Shown here piece by piece: positions 41,759 to 52,346 of a stretch of DNA of 64,000 bases. The notes beneath the pieces were generated by a model that saw only the letters and a program-made list of their open reading frames with translations, ran no database searches and had not been told where the DNA came from. Source of the stretch: Ectothiorhodospiraceae bacterium. Its GTDB lineage: Bacteria > Pseudomonadota > Gammaproteobacteria > Nitrococcales > Halorhodospiraceae. The translations under genes were made by a program, and so were the position numbers. Position 1 is the stretch's first letter. The number at the start of each line of letters is the position of its first letter. The stretch is from assembly GCA_003552625.1 (NCBI GenBank), contig PUNM01000095.1:1-64000 (forward strand), written 5' to 3'.

Positions 41759-42448
41759 ATGCAGCTCCGGTTCTCCCACCCGTGGGTGGTGGACAGCCGG
41801 CAGGGAGCGGCAATTCAGCGGGAGCTCGCCGAAGCCGTCCGCCTGGAGCGGGCGTGCGGGCCGGTTTCGCATATCGCCGGGATCGACTGCGGGTTTCGCA
41901 ACGGCGGCACGCGAGTCTGCGCCGCCGTCACCCGGTTCACCTGGCCCGGCCTCGAGTTTGTCGAATCCCACCGGGTCTACCGGCCCGTCGAAATGCCCTA
42001 CCGGCCGGGCCTGCTCTCTTTTCGTGAGCTTCCGGCCGTCCTCGACGCGCTGGCCGGACTCAGCGAGCCAGCGGACCTGATCCTCTGCGACGGCCAGGGA
42101 ATCGCCCACCCGCGCCGCCTGGGCATAGCCGCCCACCTCGGCGTTCTCCTTGATCGGCCGGCCCTGGGGGTCGCCAAGTCGCGCCTGGTGGGTGAACACG
42201 CCCCGGTCGGCGAGCGCCGCGGCGCGGCAGCCCCGCTCTACGCCGGCGAGGAGCGCATCGGCACCGTTCTGCGGACCCGGGACCGGGTACGCCCGGTGTA
42301 CGTCTCACCGGGTCACCGCTTAGACTGCGCCACGGCGGCGGAGTGGGCGCTCGCCTGTTGTACGCGCTATCGTCTGCCGGAACCCATCCGCAAGGCCGAT
42401 CACCTGGCCGCCAAGGCCTCGGACCCAGTCATGCAGGAGCAGTCATGA
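41759..42448 (+). CDS. nfi: Endonuclease V (deoxyinosine 3' endonuclease)
   Basis: It cuts DNA near deoxyinosine, the product of adenine deamination. The protein has 229 residues. Motifs are IAGIDCGF (catalytic Asp, about 42), PYRPGLLSFRELPAVLDAL, LILCDGQGIAHPRRLGIAAHLGV (second Asp, about 112) and GVAKSRLVGEH (about 140). The usual DVAY is DCGF here and a strand of the DGHG motif reads DGQG; the metal-binding acids stay. Its stop overlaps the next ATG by 4 bp (ATGA). Confidence 0.93.
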   Translation: MQLRFSHPWVVDSRQGAAIQRELAEAVRLERACGPVSHIAGIDCGFRNGGTRVCAAVTRFTWPGLEFVESHRVYRPVEMPYRPGLLSFRELPAVLDALAGLSEPADLILCDGQGIAHPRRLGIAAHLGVLLDRPALGVAKSRLVGEHAPVGERRGAAAPLYAGEERIGTVLRTRDRVRPVYVSPGHRLDCATAAEWALACCTRYRLPEPIRKADHLAAKASDPVMQEQS

Positions 42449-42828
42449 ACCTTGAGAAGGTCGTTTTCGGCTTCTTCATCCTCCTCGCCCTGACCCTGAA
42501 CTTCGGTTTCGTCTACGGCGAGATCGACAACCCCGCACACCACGCCTCCTGGGAGCTGTTCGCAGCCATTGTGGTCAACCTCGTCGCGACAGTGCTGAAA
42601 TTCGGCGAACGGACCCAGATCGGCGCCATCCTGCTGGCCGCCAGTCTCGTGGCCGATCTCCAGTTGATCGCCGCGGCCATCCTCTGGGGCGTGGCGCTTT
42701 ACGGGACCGGGGCCGGCCTGACCGAGATGACCATGGCCAGCATCGTCTCCCTGGCCGGGGGCGCGCTGGTGGCCAACATCGTGTCGGTGACGCTGCTGAT
42801 CATCGAGACGGTGCGCATCCACCGTTAA
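42445..42828 (+). CDS. Small membrane protein paired with the potassium channel (DUF6394-like)
   Basis: The protein has 127 residues with four hydrophobic helices (about 5-27, 36-57, 62-85, 96-122). Its opening MNLEKVVFGFFILLALTLNF and place directly before a TrkA-N channel gene suggest the DUF6394 family, whose function is unknown. The ATG overlaps the nfi stop, and the channel gene follows after 15 bp. It may be an accessory subunit of the channel; this is inferred from gene order only. Confidence 0.72.
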   Translation: MNLEKVVFGFFILLALTLNFGFVYGEIDNPAHHASWELFAAIVVNLVATVLKFGERTQIGAILLAASLVADLQLIAAAILWGVALYGTGAGLTEMTMASIVSLAGGALVANIVSVTLLIIETVRIHR

Positions 42829-42843
42829 ACCGGGGCAGCCGCC

Positions 42844-44541
42844 ATGGACAACGCCGCCTTTTACATGGTGCTGCGCCGCATGCGCGGCCCGTTCCTGGTG
42901 CTTATCGGTAGCTACGCACTCGGTATTTGCGTGCTGATGGCCATCCCCGGCGAGCACCCGGATGGTGAAACGTGGCGCATGAACTTCGTCGACGCCCTGT
43001 ACTTCCTCACGTACACGGCGCCGACCATCGGCTTCGGTGAGTACCCGTACGAGTTCAATTACGCCCAGCGGCTCGGCTACATGCTAGCCATTTACCCGCC
43101 GGTGATCGCCTGGTTCTACGCCATCGTGACCATCGTGGGCTTGATCCAGGATCCCGTCTTCCGGCGCACGGTGGAGGCGGGCCGCTTCAAACGGCAGGTA
43201 CGGCGACTCTCGGAGCCGTTCTGGATCGTCTGCGGCTACGGCGACACGGGTTCCCTGCTCGTGCGCTCGCTCACCGAGCGGGGCTGGGAGGCGAGCGTCC
43301 TCGATGTCGATGAGCAGCGCATTAACCATCTCAGCACCCGCGATCTGCGGCTTTTCGTGCCTGGCTGGTGCGCCGACGCCAACCGCACTGAGAACCTGCG
43401 CGCCGCGGGACTCGACCATCCGCGCTGCGCCGGCGTGCTTGCGGTCACGAACGACGACCATACCAATCTTCAAGTCGCGATCTCGGTCAAGCTCCTGCAC
43501 CCGCGGCTGCGCGTCATCTGCCGGGCGGAGAACCGCGCCACGGCGGATAACATGAACTCCTTCGGCACCGATCACGTCGTCGATCCCTTCGCCTCGTTCG
43601 CTGACCGGCTGGCTCTGGCGATCACCAAGCCGGAGATGCACCGCGTCTACGAGTGGCTCTCGGGAATGCCCAACACACCGCTTTTCGAACCGCCACGGCC
43701 TCCGGACGGACGCTGGCTGATCTGCGGCTACGGGCGCTTCGGCAAGGCCGTCTGCCGCCGCCTGGACAAGATCGACGTCCCCTACACAGTCATTGAGCGT
43801 ACGCCGGAGCGGACCAGCGCACCGGAGGGAACCATCCACGGCAAGGGAACCGAAGCGGTGACCCTGCGCGAAGCCGGCATCCAGAACGCCGCCGGCGTCC
43901 TCGCCGGGACCGACGACGACGCGGACAACCTTTCCATCGTCATGACCGCCCGGGATATCCGGCCCGATCTCTACCTGGCCGCCCGGGAAAACCAGATGGC
44001 TCAACGGCCGCTGTTCAAGGCCGCGGAACTGCAGATGCCGGTGGAACCGAGCTACCTGATCGCCACGCGCATGCTCAGCCTGATCACCGCGCCACTGCTT
44101 CCGGAGTTCCTGCGCATCGCCCGCGGCTACGACCGCAGCTGGCACGCGGCAGTGGCGCGCCGGATCCGCGAAGTCAGCGGCGGGGTCGTCCCGGAGATCT
44201 GGACGATCACCGTCGGCGACGATGAGTCGCCCGCACTGATGGAACTGCGCTCGGAAGGGCAGGACATCGCTCTGCAGGACCTGCTTACGGACCCGCAGGA
44301 CGAGGAGAAACGGCTGAACGCGGTCACCCTGCTCCTGGTCCGCCCGGAGGCGGTGGTTCCCCTCCCCGACCCAAAGGTGCCGCTGGAACCCGGCGATCGA
44401 CTCCTTTGCTGCGGCACCCCCGAGGCCCGCTCGCAGCTGCGCTGGACCCTTTTCCACCGCAACACGCTGCGCTACCTCGCCACCGGCGAGCAGCGACCGG
44501 ATGGTTCGATCTTCCGATGGCTGGCGCGGGGTTCCAAGTGA
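42844..44541 (+). CDS. Potassium channel protein with two RCK (TrkA-N) modules
   Basis: The protein has 565 residues. Two N-terminal membrane helices (about 14-36 and 82-103) flank a pore loop with filter-like TIGFGE (61-66). RCK 1 begins at WIVCGYGDTGSLLVR (about 127) and RCK 2 at WLICGYGRFGKAVCR (about 290); both keep the GxGxxG-type nucleotide loop, with a C-terminal TrkA-C-like part after about 450. It probably moves potassium under control of nucleotides or Ca2+ and would be important in a halophile. The filter has Phe where many channels have Tyr, a common variant. It is coupled to the MFS gene by a 4-bp overlap. Confidence 0.88.
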   Translation: MDNAAFYMVLRRMRGPFLVLIGSYALGICVLMAIPGEHPDGETWRMNFVDALYFLTYTAPTIGFGEYPYEFNYAQRLGYMLAIYPPVIAWFYAIVTIVGLIQDPVFRRTVEAGRFKRQVRRLSEPFWIVCGYGDTGSLLVRSLTERGWEASVLDVDEQRINHLSTRDLRLFVPGWCADANRTENLRAAGLDHPRCAGVLAVTNDDHTNLQVAISVKLLHPRLRVICRAENRATADNMNSFGTDHVVDPFASFADRLALAITKPEMHRVYEWLSGMPNTPLFEPPRPPDGRWLICGYGRFGKAVCRRLDKIDVPYTVIERTPERTSAPEGTIHGKGTEAVTLREAGIQNAAGVLAGTDDDADNLSIVMTARDIRPDLYLAARENQMAQRPLFKAAELQMPVEPSYLIATRMLSLITAPLLPEFLRIARGYDRSWHAAVARRIREVSGGVVPEIWTITVGDDESPALMELRSEGQDIALQDLLTDPQDEEKRLNAVTLLLVRPEAVVPLPDPKVPLEPGDRLLCCGTPEARSQLRWTLFHRNTLRYLATGEQRPDGSIFRWLARGSK

Positions 44542-45941
44542 GCCATTCCGAGACCACCAAGCCGAATCAGGACCCCTACACCGGGCTGCGGGTCTATCTC
44601 CATCCGCGAGTCCTCGCAATGGCGTTCCTCGGCTTCTCCGCCGGCCTGCCGCTGTTGCTCGTCGGTGGCACCTTCACCGCCTGGCTGCGCGATGTCGGCG
44701 TGGAGCTTGCCGCCATCGGCTTTCTCAGCTGGGTCGGCGTGGCCCACAGCATCAAGGTGGTCTGGGCCCCGTTCGTCGACCGCCTGACATTGCCCGTGCT
44801 CGGGCGCCTTCTGGGGCGGCGCCGATCCTGGATGCTCCTCGCCCAGGGCACCGTGGCGACAGGCCTGCTGGGAATGGCGCTGATCGATCCCACCGCGCAC
44901 CTGGGCTGGATTGCCGTCTTTGCCGTCCTCGCCGCCTTCGGCTCGGCAACGCAGGACGTCGCCATCGACGCCTACCGGGTCGAGGCCGCCGCCCGCCACC
45001 GCCAGGCGGCGATGGCCGCTACCTACGTCTTCGGCTACCGCATGGCACTGCTCGTCGCCGGTGCTGGCGCCCTGCATCTGGCCGCCTGGGGCAACTGGAC
45101 GGTCGCCTACAGCGCCATGGCCGTTCTCATGGCCGTCGGCCTGATGACGACGCTGATCATCCGCGAGCCACGGGTTACCGTCACCGGTGCCACCGAGCAG
45201 ATGGAGCAGCGCGTGGTGGATTACCTGGAGCGCACGCCCCACCAGGGCCTGCGTCGGCGGCTGACAGCATGGATCATCGGCGCCGTGGTCTGCCCCTTTG
45301 CCGACTTCTTCAAGCGCTTCGGACTCCCCGTCGCGCTACTGGTTTTGCTGTTCGTGGCCACGTTCCGGATCAGCGATATCGTCATGGGGGTCATGGCGAA
45401 TCCGTTCTATCTGGATCTCGGCTTTACCAAGGACCAGATCGCCAATGTGGCCGCAGCCTTCGGCCTGGCCATGACGCTGACCGGGGCGGCGGTCGGTGGC
45501 GTACTGGTCAGTCGGCTCGGCATCGCCCCTTTGCTGGTGGCGACCGCTTTGCTGGCGCCGCTGACCAACCTCACCTTCTCCTGGCTGGCCACTCTGGGCC
45601 CGGAAATCTACGGCCTCGTGGCGGCGATCGCCGCCGACAACCTGACCGGTGGCATGGCCATCGCCGTCTTCCTCGCCTACCTGGCCAGCCTGACCAACAC
45701 CGCCTACACGGCCACCCAGTACGCCCTGTTCAGCTCACTGATGACGCTGCCCGGGCAGTTCCTGGGCGGCTTCACCGGGGTGCTCGCCGAGCACGTGGGC
45801 TGGGTGCTCTTCTTCATCATCTCTGCAGCGGCGGGCCTGCCCGCCATCCTCCTGGCGCTGCTCCTGCTGCGCTTCGCGCACCCGGACCGTATCCGCCGGC
45901 CAGGCCGGGAGCCGATAGAGGACGACGAGTCAGCGCGCTAA
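44538..45941 (+). CDS. MFS transporter, AmpG-like
   Basis: The protein has 467 residues with about 12 helices. The opening YLHPRVLAMAFLGFSAGLPLLLVGGTFTAWLRD and the SATQDVAIDAYRVE block are typical of AmpG-type muropeptide permeases, which import anhydromuropeptides for cell-wall recycling. Two starts are possible: GTG 44538, overlapping the channel stop, or ATG 44517; GTG is preferred for its coupling and because the conserved region begins at about residue 20. AmpG substrate is likely but not proven by sequence. Confidence 0.87.
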   Translation: MSHSETTKPNQDPYTGLRVYLHPRVLAMAFLGFSAGLPLLLVGGTFTAWLRDVGVELAAIGFLSWVGVAHSIKVVWAPFVDRLTLPVLGRLLGRRRSWMLLAQGTVATGLLGMALIDPTAHLGWIAVFAVLAAFGSATQDVAIDAYRVEAAARHRQAAMAATYVFGYRMALLVAGAGALHLAAWGNWTVAYSAMAVLMAVGLMTTLIIREPRVTVTGATEQMEQRVVDYLERTPHQGLRRRLTAWIIGAVVCPFADFFKRFGLPVALLVLLFVATFRISDIVMGVMANPFYLDLGFTKDQIANVAAAFGLAMTLTGAAVGGVLVSRLGIAPLLVATALLAPLTNLTFSWLATLGPEIYGLVAAIAADNLTGGMAIAVFLAYLASLTNTAYTATQYALFSSLMTLPGQFLGGFTGVLAEHVGWVLFFIISAAAGLPAILLALLLLRFAHPDRIRRPGREPIEDDESAR

Positions 45942-45946
45942 CATAA

Positions 45947-46987
<1,041 letters not shown>

Positions 46988-47096
46988 TCCGCCCGGGGGG
47001 GTGGTCGAGAATGGGCGGACTCACGGAGGCGCCGGGGCCGCAGGCCACAAGCCGAGTCCGGCCGCGCCGCCCAATAAGAATGGAGCGGGAGGAGCG

Positions 47097-48866
47097 ATGA
47101 CCCAACAGATCCACTACCCTGAGGGTGGCGAAAAGATTACGGTCGGAGACGATGGCCGGTTGCAGGTGCCGAACAACCCGATCATCGGCTACGTCGAGGG
47201 GGACGGCATCGGGCCGGATATCAACCGGGCCTGCATGCGCATCTGGGATGCCGCTGTGGAGCAGGCCTACGGTGGATCGCGCCGCATTCACTGGGCGGAG
47301 CTGTTCATGGGCGAGAAGGCCGCCGCCCTCTACGACGGCCACTACTTCCCCGACGAGACCAAGGCCGCTCTCAAGGATCTGTTGATCTCCATCAAGGGGC
47401 CGCTGACGACCCCGGTCGGCGGTGGCTTCCGGTCGCTGAACGTATCGCTTCGCCAGGAGCTGGATCTTTACGCCTGCGTCCGCCCAGTGCGTCACTACGC
47501 CGGTGTGCCGTCGCCGCTGAAGCGGCCGGAGGACATCGACGTCGTCATCTTCCGGGAGAACACCGAGGACGTCTACGCGGGCATCGAGTACCAGTCCGGC
47601 TCCGCGGACAACCAGAAGGTCGCCCGCTTCCTGCGCGAGGAGATGGGCGAGGACTTCTTCGAAGACGCGGGCATCGGCGTCAAGCCGATCAGTCCCTTCG
47701 GCACCAAGCGCCTGGTCCGCAAGGCGATCGAGTACGCCATCGAGCACGATCGCGAGAGCGTGACCCTGGTGCACAAGGGGAACATCATGAAGTTCACGGA
47801 AGGCGCCTTCCGGACCTGGGGTTATGAGGTTGCCCGGGAGGAGTTCCCCGACCAGACCATCACGGAGGAGGAGCTCTACGCCACCTACGGCGGCAAGCGC
47901 CCCGAGGGCAAGATCGTCATCAAGGACCGCATCGCGGACATCATGTTCCAGTTGATGCTGCTGCGGCCCAATGAGTTCGATGTCCTTGCCACCATGAACC
48001 TCAACGGCGACTACCTCTCCGACGCCATCGCCGCAGAGGTCGGCGGCGTCGGCATCGCGCCGGGGGCGAACATGTCGGACAACGTGGCCGTCTTCGAGGC
48101 GACCCACGGCACGGCGCCGAAGTACGCCAACCAGGACAAGGTCAACCCCGGATCCCTGCTCTTCTCGGGGGTTATGCTCCTCGAGCACATCGGCTGGACC
48201 GAGGCCGCGGACCTGATCAGCGCCGCCTACGAGAAGGTGGTCGGCGCCGGCATCGTAACCTACGACTTCGCCCGCTCCCTGGAGGGAGCCACCGAGGTCA
48301 AGACGAGCCAGTTCGCCGACGCGATCATCGACCAGATGCGCGGTACGATCGACATCGAGCGGATCCGGCGCGAGCGCGAAGCAGCCATCGAGGCCGAGCG
48401 CCAGGCCCGCGAGCAGCGCCGTGTCGTCGCCCCGCTCGAGGAGATGGTCGCCTCCGGGCGCGTTCCGCACACCGTGGCGGACCTGATGAACCCGAACCTG
48501 GTGACCATGGCCGGCGACACCAGCGTCGAAGACGCCATGCACCTGATGCGGGAGCGGCGGATCTCTTCCGTCGTGGTGCAGCCCGCAGCGGACGAAGAAG
48601 ACGGCATGGGGATCATGACCCAGCGCGACGTCATCAGCCGGGTCGTCTCCGCCACCCGCCAGCCGAGCCAGGTGCGCATCTCCGAGGTGGCCAGCCGGCC
48701 ACTGATCACGGTGCCGGAAGACACCTCGCTGCTCGACTGCGCCGAGCAGATGGGCGCGGAGAACATCCGGCGCATGGTGGTCATCGACACCCAGGGCCGT
48801 CCGATCGGGATCATCTCCGATACGGACATCTTCGCCAGCGTCGAGCAGTTCGGCCTCCCCGAGTAA
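47097..48866 (+). CDS. icd: NADP-dependent isocitrate dehydrogenase with C-terminal CBS-domain pair
   Basis: The protein has 589 residues; ordinary bacterial IDH has about 416. Residues 1-416 are a full IDH of the E. coli type: [11 protein letters not shown], the substrate loop [15 protein letters not shown] with Ser113 (the AceK phosphorylation site), [24 protein letters not shown], and HGTAPKYA with Lys342-Tyr343, which marks NADP specificity. A charged helical linker (418-448) joins two CBS motifs (about 457-515, [13 protein letters not shown], and about 525-585, [16 protein letters not shown]). CBS pairs usually bind adenosine ligands, so allosteric control by energy state is inferred. 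ATG 47097 follows GGGAGGAG. Confidence 0.95.
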   Translation: MTQQIHYPEGGEKITVGDDGRLQVPNNPIIGYVEGDGIGPDINRACMRIWDAAVEQAYGGSRRIHWAELFMGEKAAALYDGHYFPDETKAALKDLLISIKGPLTTPVGGGFRSLNVSLRQELDLYACVRPVRHYAGVPSPLKRPEDIDVVIFRENTEDVYAGIEYQSGSADNQKVARFLREEMGEDFFEDAGIGVKPISPFGTKRLVRKAIEYAIEHDRESVTLVHKGNIMKFTEGAFRTWGYEVAREEFPDQTITEEELYATYGGKRPEGKIVIKDRIADIMFQLMLLRPNEFDVLATMNLNGDYLSDAIAAEVGGVGIAPGANMSDNVAVFEATHGTAPKYANQDKVNPGSLLFSGVMLLEHIGWTEAADLISAAYEKVVGAGIVTYDFARSLEGATEVKTSQFADAIIDQMRGTIDIERIRREREAAIEAERQAREQRRVVAPLEEMVASGRVPHTVADLMNPNLVTMAGDTSVEDAMHLMRERRISSVVVQPAADEEDGMGIMTQRDVISRVVSATRQPSQVRISEVASRPLITVPEDTSLLDCAEQMGAENIRRMVVIDTQGRPIGIISDTDIFASVEQFGLPE

Positions 48867-48938
48867 TCGGGAGGCCGATCCGCCGCCGGGGGCGGTGAAC
48901 GGCCGAAGCAGCGCACACAGGCAGGGCGTAAGAGGACG

Positions 48939-51590
48939 ATGGACGAAGAGCAGAATGGCGATGGCGCCCTGCGCGAGGACATCCGGGAGCTCGGTGAGCT
49001 ACTCGGAGAGACCCTCCAGGAGCAGGGCGGCCGCCCCTTGTTCGACACCGTCGAGCGCGTCCGCGGCCTGGCCAAGGCAGCCCGGGCCGGGGATGAGACG
49101 GCAGCACGGGAGTTGGAGCGCATCCTCTCCGAACTTCCGCCGGAGCAGGTCATCCCCGTCGCCCGCGCCTTCTCCCAGTTCCTGAACCTGGCCAACATCG
49201 CGGAGCAGCACCACCGGGTTCGCCGCAGCCGGGAGTGGGCCCGCAGCCCGGAGACGCCCCCGCTGATCGGCTCCCTGTCGGAGACCCTTCCCCGGCTGGC
49301 CGGACAGATGGAACCGGAGGCGCTCCACGAGGCGGTCTGCAATCTGGACATCAACCTGGTCTTCACCGCACACCCCACCGAGGTGCAGCGGCGGACCATG
49401 CTTCAGAAGTACAACCGCATCGCCGGGCTGCTCGATAACCGCGACCGCTTTGGCCAGACCCCGAACGAAATGGCGGAGACGCGGCTCGCCCTGAAACGGG
49501 AGATCACCGCCGCGTGGCACAGCGATGAAGTTCGACGGCGGCGTCCGACCCCGCAGGACGAAGCCCGCTGGGGCCTGGCTGTCGTCGAGCAGACCCTCTG
49601 GGACGCAGTACCGCGCTATCTGCGCAGCCTCGATCATTCGCTGCGCCAGCACACCGGGCGTCCGCTTCCCCTGGACTGTGCGCCGATCACCTTCGGTTCG
49701 TGGATGGGCGGAGACCGGGACGGCAATCCGAACGTCACTCACCGGGTGACACGCGACGTCGCCATGCTCTCACGCTGGATGGCCGCCTACCTCTACGAGC
49801 GTGATATCCAGCGTCTGGTCTCCTCGCTTTCCCTGCAGGTCTGCGACGACGAGCTGCGCGCCGAGGTCGGCGGAGACGCCTGGGAACCGTACCGGGTCAT
49901 TCTCAAGCGTCTGCGTGCCCGGTTGCGTCAAACCCTGCGCTGGGCCGAGGCGAAGATCCAGGGCGGACGGCCCCCTGAGGGCGACATCCTGCTCGACGTC
50001 GAAGAGCTCCGCCAGCCACTTCTGCGCTGCTACTACTCGCTGCAGCGGGTCGGCGCCGGTGTCGTGGCGGAGGGTGAACTCCTCGACACGATCCGCCGCG
50101 TGAGCTGTTTCGGGCTCACGCTGATGCCGATGGATATCCGCCAGCACGCGGAACGCCACACCGCGGCCCTCGACGCCATCACGCGCGCGGTGGGCCTTGG
50201 CGGCTACGCGGACTGGGATGAGGAAACCCGCCAGCGCTGGCTGCTCGAAGAGCTCTCCCATCGGCGCCCCCTGATCCCGCTCGATTTCGAAACCGACAAG
50301 GACGTCCAGGAAACCCTCGACACCTTCCGGATCATCGACGAGATCGGGCCCGACGCCGTCGGCGCCTACATCGTCTCCCACGCCGCGCGCCCTTCGGACG
50401 TGCTCGCCGTGGAGCTTCTGCAGAAGGAGTGCGGGGTGCAGCACCCGGCCCGGGTCGTCCCGCTTTTCGAGACCCGGGATACGCTGGTCGCCGCCGATCA
50501 GACGATGGAGACGCTCTTCGAGAGCAGCTGGTATCGAGAGCGGATCGCCGGGCGCCAGGAGATCATGATCGGCTATTCCGACTCCACCAAGGACGCCGGG
50601 CACCTGACGGCCAACTGGACCCTCTTCCAGGCGCAGGAGAAGCTCGTCGCCCTCTCCCGGCGCCAGCGGGTGGAGCTCACGCTCTTCCACGGTCGCGGCG
50701 GCAGCGTAGGCCGCGGCGGTGGACCCACCCACTCGGCAATCCTTGCGCAGCCCCCCGGCTCCGTGGACGGTACGCTGCGGGTTACGGAGCAGGGCGAGGT
50801 CATCCAGGCCAAGTTCGGCCTGCCAGGCATCGCACTGCGCAACCTTGAGCTCTACACGTCGTCAGTGCTCGACGCCACGGTCCATCCACCGGCCTCTCCG
50901 TCACCGCGCTGGCGGGAGATCATGCACCGGCTCAGCGATCGGGCCATGTCGGCCTATCGCGGGACGGTCAAGGAGCGCCCGGAGTTCATGGACTACTTCC
51001 GGGCCGCTACCCCGATCGACGAGATCTCGCGGCTGACCATCGGCAGCCGTCCGGCCAAGCGCACGCCGGACCAGATGACCGTGGATAGCCTGCGTGCCAT
51101 CCCCTGGGTCTTTGCCTGGACTCAGACACGCCTGATGCTGCCGGCCTGGCTCGGCGTCGGCGAGGCCCTCGAGGAAGCCATCGAGGAAGGCCTGGCTGAA
51201 GAACTGCAGCAGATGTTCGAGCAGTGGCCCTTCTTTGAGGCGTTCCTGGAGATGGTGGAAATGGTGGTCGCCAAGGCGGAGCCAGGGGTCAACCGACTCT
51301 ACGAACGGACCCTGGTCGACGAGGAACTCCACGGCATCGGCGACGAATTGCGGGAACGCTTCGAGCGTACCCGTCAGGCCCTGCTCACGGTGACCGGACA
51401 CGACGCTCCCCTGGCGAACTTCCCGGTGGTCCGCCGCGCCGTGGCGGTGCGCAACCCCTACGTCGATCCGCTCAACCTCCTTCAAGTCGAACTATTGCGT
51501 CGCTCGCGGCTTTGTGAAGACGACTCGCTGCGCCGCGGATTGCAGGTGGTGATCAACGGCATCGCCGCCGGCATGCGGAATACGGGATAA
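48939..51590 (+). CDS. ppc: Phosphoenolpyruvate carboxylase
   Basis: It makes oxaloacetate from phosphoenolpyruvate and bicarbonate, refilling the TCA cycle. The protein has 883 residues (E. coli 883). Catalytic blocks are NLVFTAHPTEVQRRTMLQK (His about 145), GSWMGGDRDGNPNVTHRVT, EIMIGYSDSTKDAGHL, TLFHGRGGSVGRGGGPTH and the C-terminal AAGMRNTG, which forms the allosteric Asp-site end. All are intact. It follows icd by 72 bp and precedes pyrE by 23 bp on the same strand. No strong promoter was seen in the gaps. Confidence 0.98.
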   Translation: MDEEQNGDGALREDIRELGELLGETLQEQGGRPLFDTVERVRGLAKAARAGDETAARELERILSELPPEQVIPVARAFSQFLNLANIAEQHHRVRRSREWARSPETPPLIGSLSETLPRLAGQMEPEALHEAVCNLDINLVFTAHPTEVQRRTMLQKYNRIAGLLDNRDRFGQTPNEMAETRLALKREITAAWHSDEVRRRRPTPQDEARWGLAVVEQTLWDAVPRYLRSLDHSLRQHTGRPLPLDCAPITFGSWMGGDRDGNPNVTHRVTRDVAMLSRWMAAYLYERDIQRLVSSLSLQVCDDELRAEVGGDAWEPYRVILKRLRARLRQTLRWAEAKIQGGRPPEGDILLDVEELRQPLLRCYYSLQRVGAGVVAEGELLDTIRRVSCFGLTLMPMDIRQHAERHTAALDAITRAVGLGGYADWDEETRQRWLLEELSHRRPLIPLDFETDKDVQETLDTFRIIDEIGPDAVGAYIVSHAARPSDVLAVELLQKECGVQHPARVVPLFETRDTLVAADQTMETLFESSWYRERIAGRQEIMIGYSDSTKDAGHLTANWTLFQAQEKLVALSRRQRVELTLFHGRGGSVGRGGGPTHSAILAQPPGSVDGTLRVTEQGEVIQAKFGLPGIALRNLELYTSSVLDATVHPPASPSPRWREIMHRLSDRAMSAYRGTVKERPEFMDYFRAATPIDEISRLTIGSRPAKRTPDQMTVDSLRAIPWVFAWTQTRLMLPAWLGVGEALEEAIEEGLAEELQQMFEQWPFFEAFLEMVEMVVAKAEPGVNRLYERTLVDEELHGIGDELRERFERTRQALLTVTGHDAPLANFPVVRRAVAVRNPYVDPLNLLQVELLRRSRLCEDDSLRRGLQVVINGIAAGMRNTG

Positions 51591-51613
51591 ACAAGGCCCA
51601 AGAGTCTGGACCC

Positions 51614-52261
51614 ATGCATGACTACCAGGAAGATTTCATTCGCTTCGCCCTCGACCGTGGCGTACTGCGTTTTGGCCGCTTTACGCTAAAGTCCGGCCGC
51701 GAGAGCCCCTATTTCTTCAACACTGGGCTTTTCAACAGCGGCACAGCCCTGAGCAAGCTCGGCCGTTGCTACGTGGAGGCGCTAACCCGGGCCCAGGTGG
51801 ACTTCGACCTCGTCTACGGCCCCGCGTACAAGGGCATCCCGCTGGCAACCGGCCTCGCCATGGCGCTGGCGGAGACCCGGGGTCGTGACGTGCCCTACGC
51901 TTTCGACCGCAAAGAGGAAAAAGACCACGGCGAGGGAGGCCGGCTGGTCGGCGCCCCGGTCGAGGGTCGCCGCGCCGTCATCGTCGATGACGTGGTCTCC
52001 TCAGGGCAGTCCATCCGGGAGGCAGCCGAGCTCATTCGCGCCGCCGACGGCACCATCGCCGCCGTGGCCATCGCTCTGGACCGCAAGGAGCGCGGCGAGG
52101 ACGCTGTCTCCGCCGTCCGCGAGGTGGAGCAGCGGCTCGGGGCACCCGTCATCCCGATCATCACCCTCGACCACCTTGAGGAGTACTTGAGCGACCAGGG
52201 CGGACGTGACGATACCCTTGAGGCGATTCGGACCTATCGGCGGCGCTACGGGGCCGAGTAA
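51614..52261 (+). CDS. pyrE: Orotate phosphoribosyltransferase
   Basis: It adds ribose phosphate from PRPP to orotate, the fifth step of pyrimidine synthesis. The protein has 215 residues with FTLKSGRESPYFFNTGLFN at the start, the flexible loop Lys region FDRKEEKDHGEGG (about 96-108) and the PRPP motif RRAVIVDDVVSSGQSI (about 119-134). It is close behind ppc. In Pseudomonas and others pyrE stands near the coaBC-argB cluster, which here lies 6 kb further on. Confidence 0.97.
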   Translation: MHDYQEDFIRFALDRGVLRFGRFTLKSGRESPYFFNTGLFNSGTALSKLGRCYVEALTRAQVDFDLVYGPAYKGIPLATGLAMALAETRGRDVPYAFDRKEEKDHGEGGRLVGAPVEGRRAVIVDDVVSSGQSIREAAELIRAADGTIAAVAIALDRKERGEDAVSAVREVEQRLGAPVIPIITLDHLEEYLSDQGGRDDTLEAIRTYRRRYGAE

Positions 52262-52346
52262 AGCGCCGGCGCGTTGGCAAGGGGAACGGCGACGGTTAGG
52301 ATGGGGACCTGATTCCTCGTTCAGTAACGGCACCCACACCGACGGC

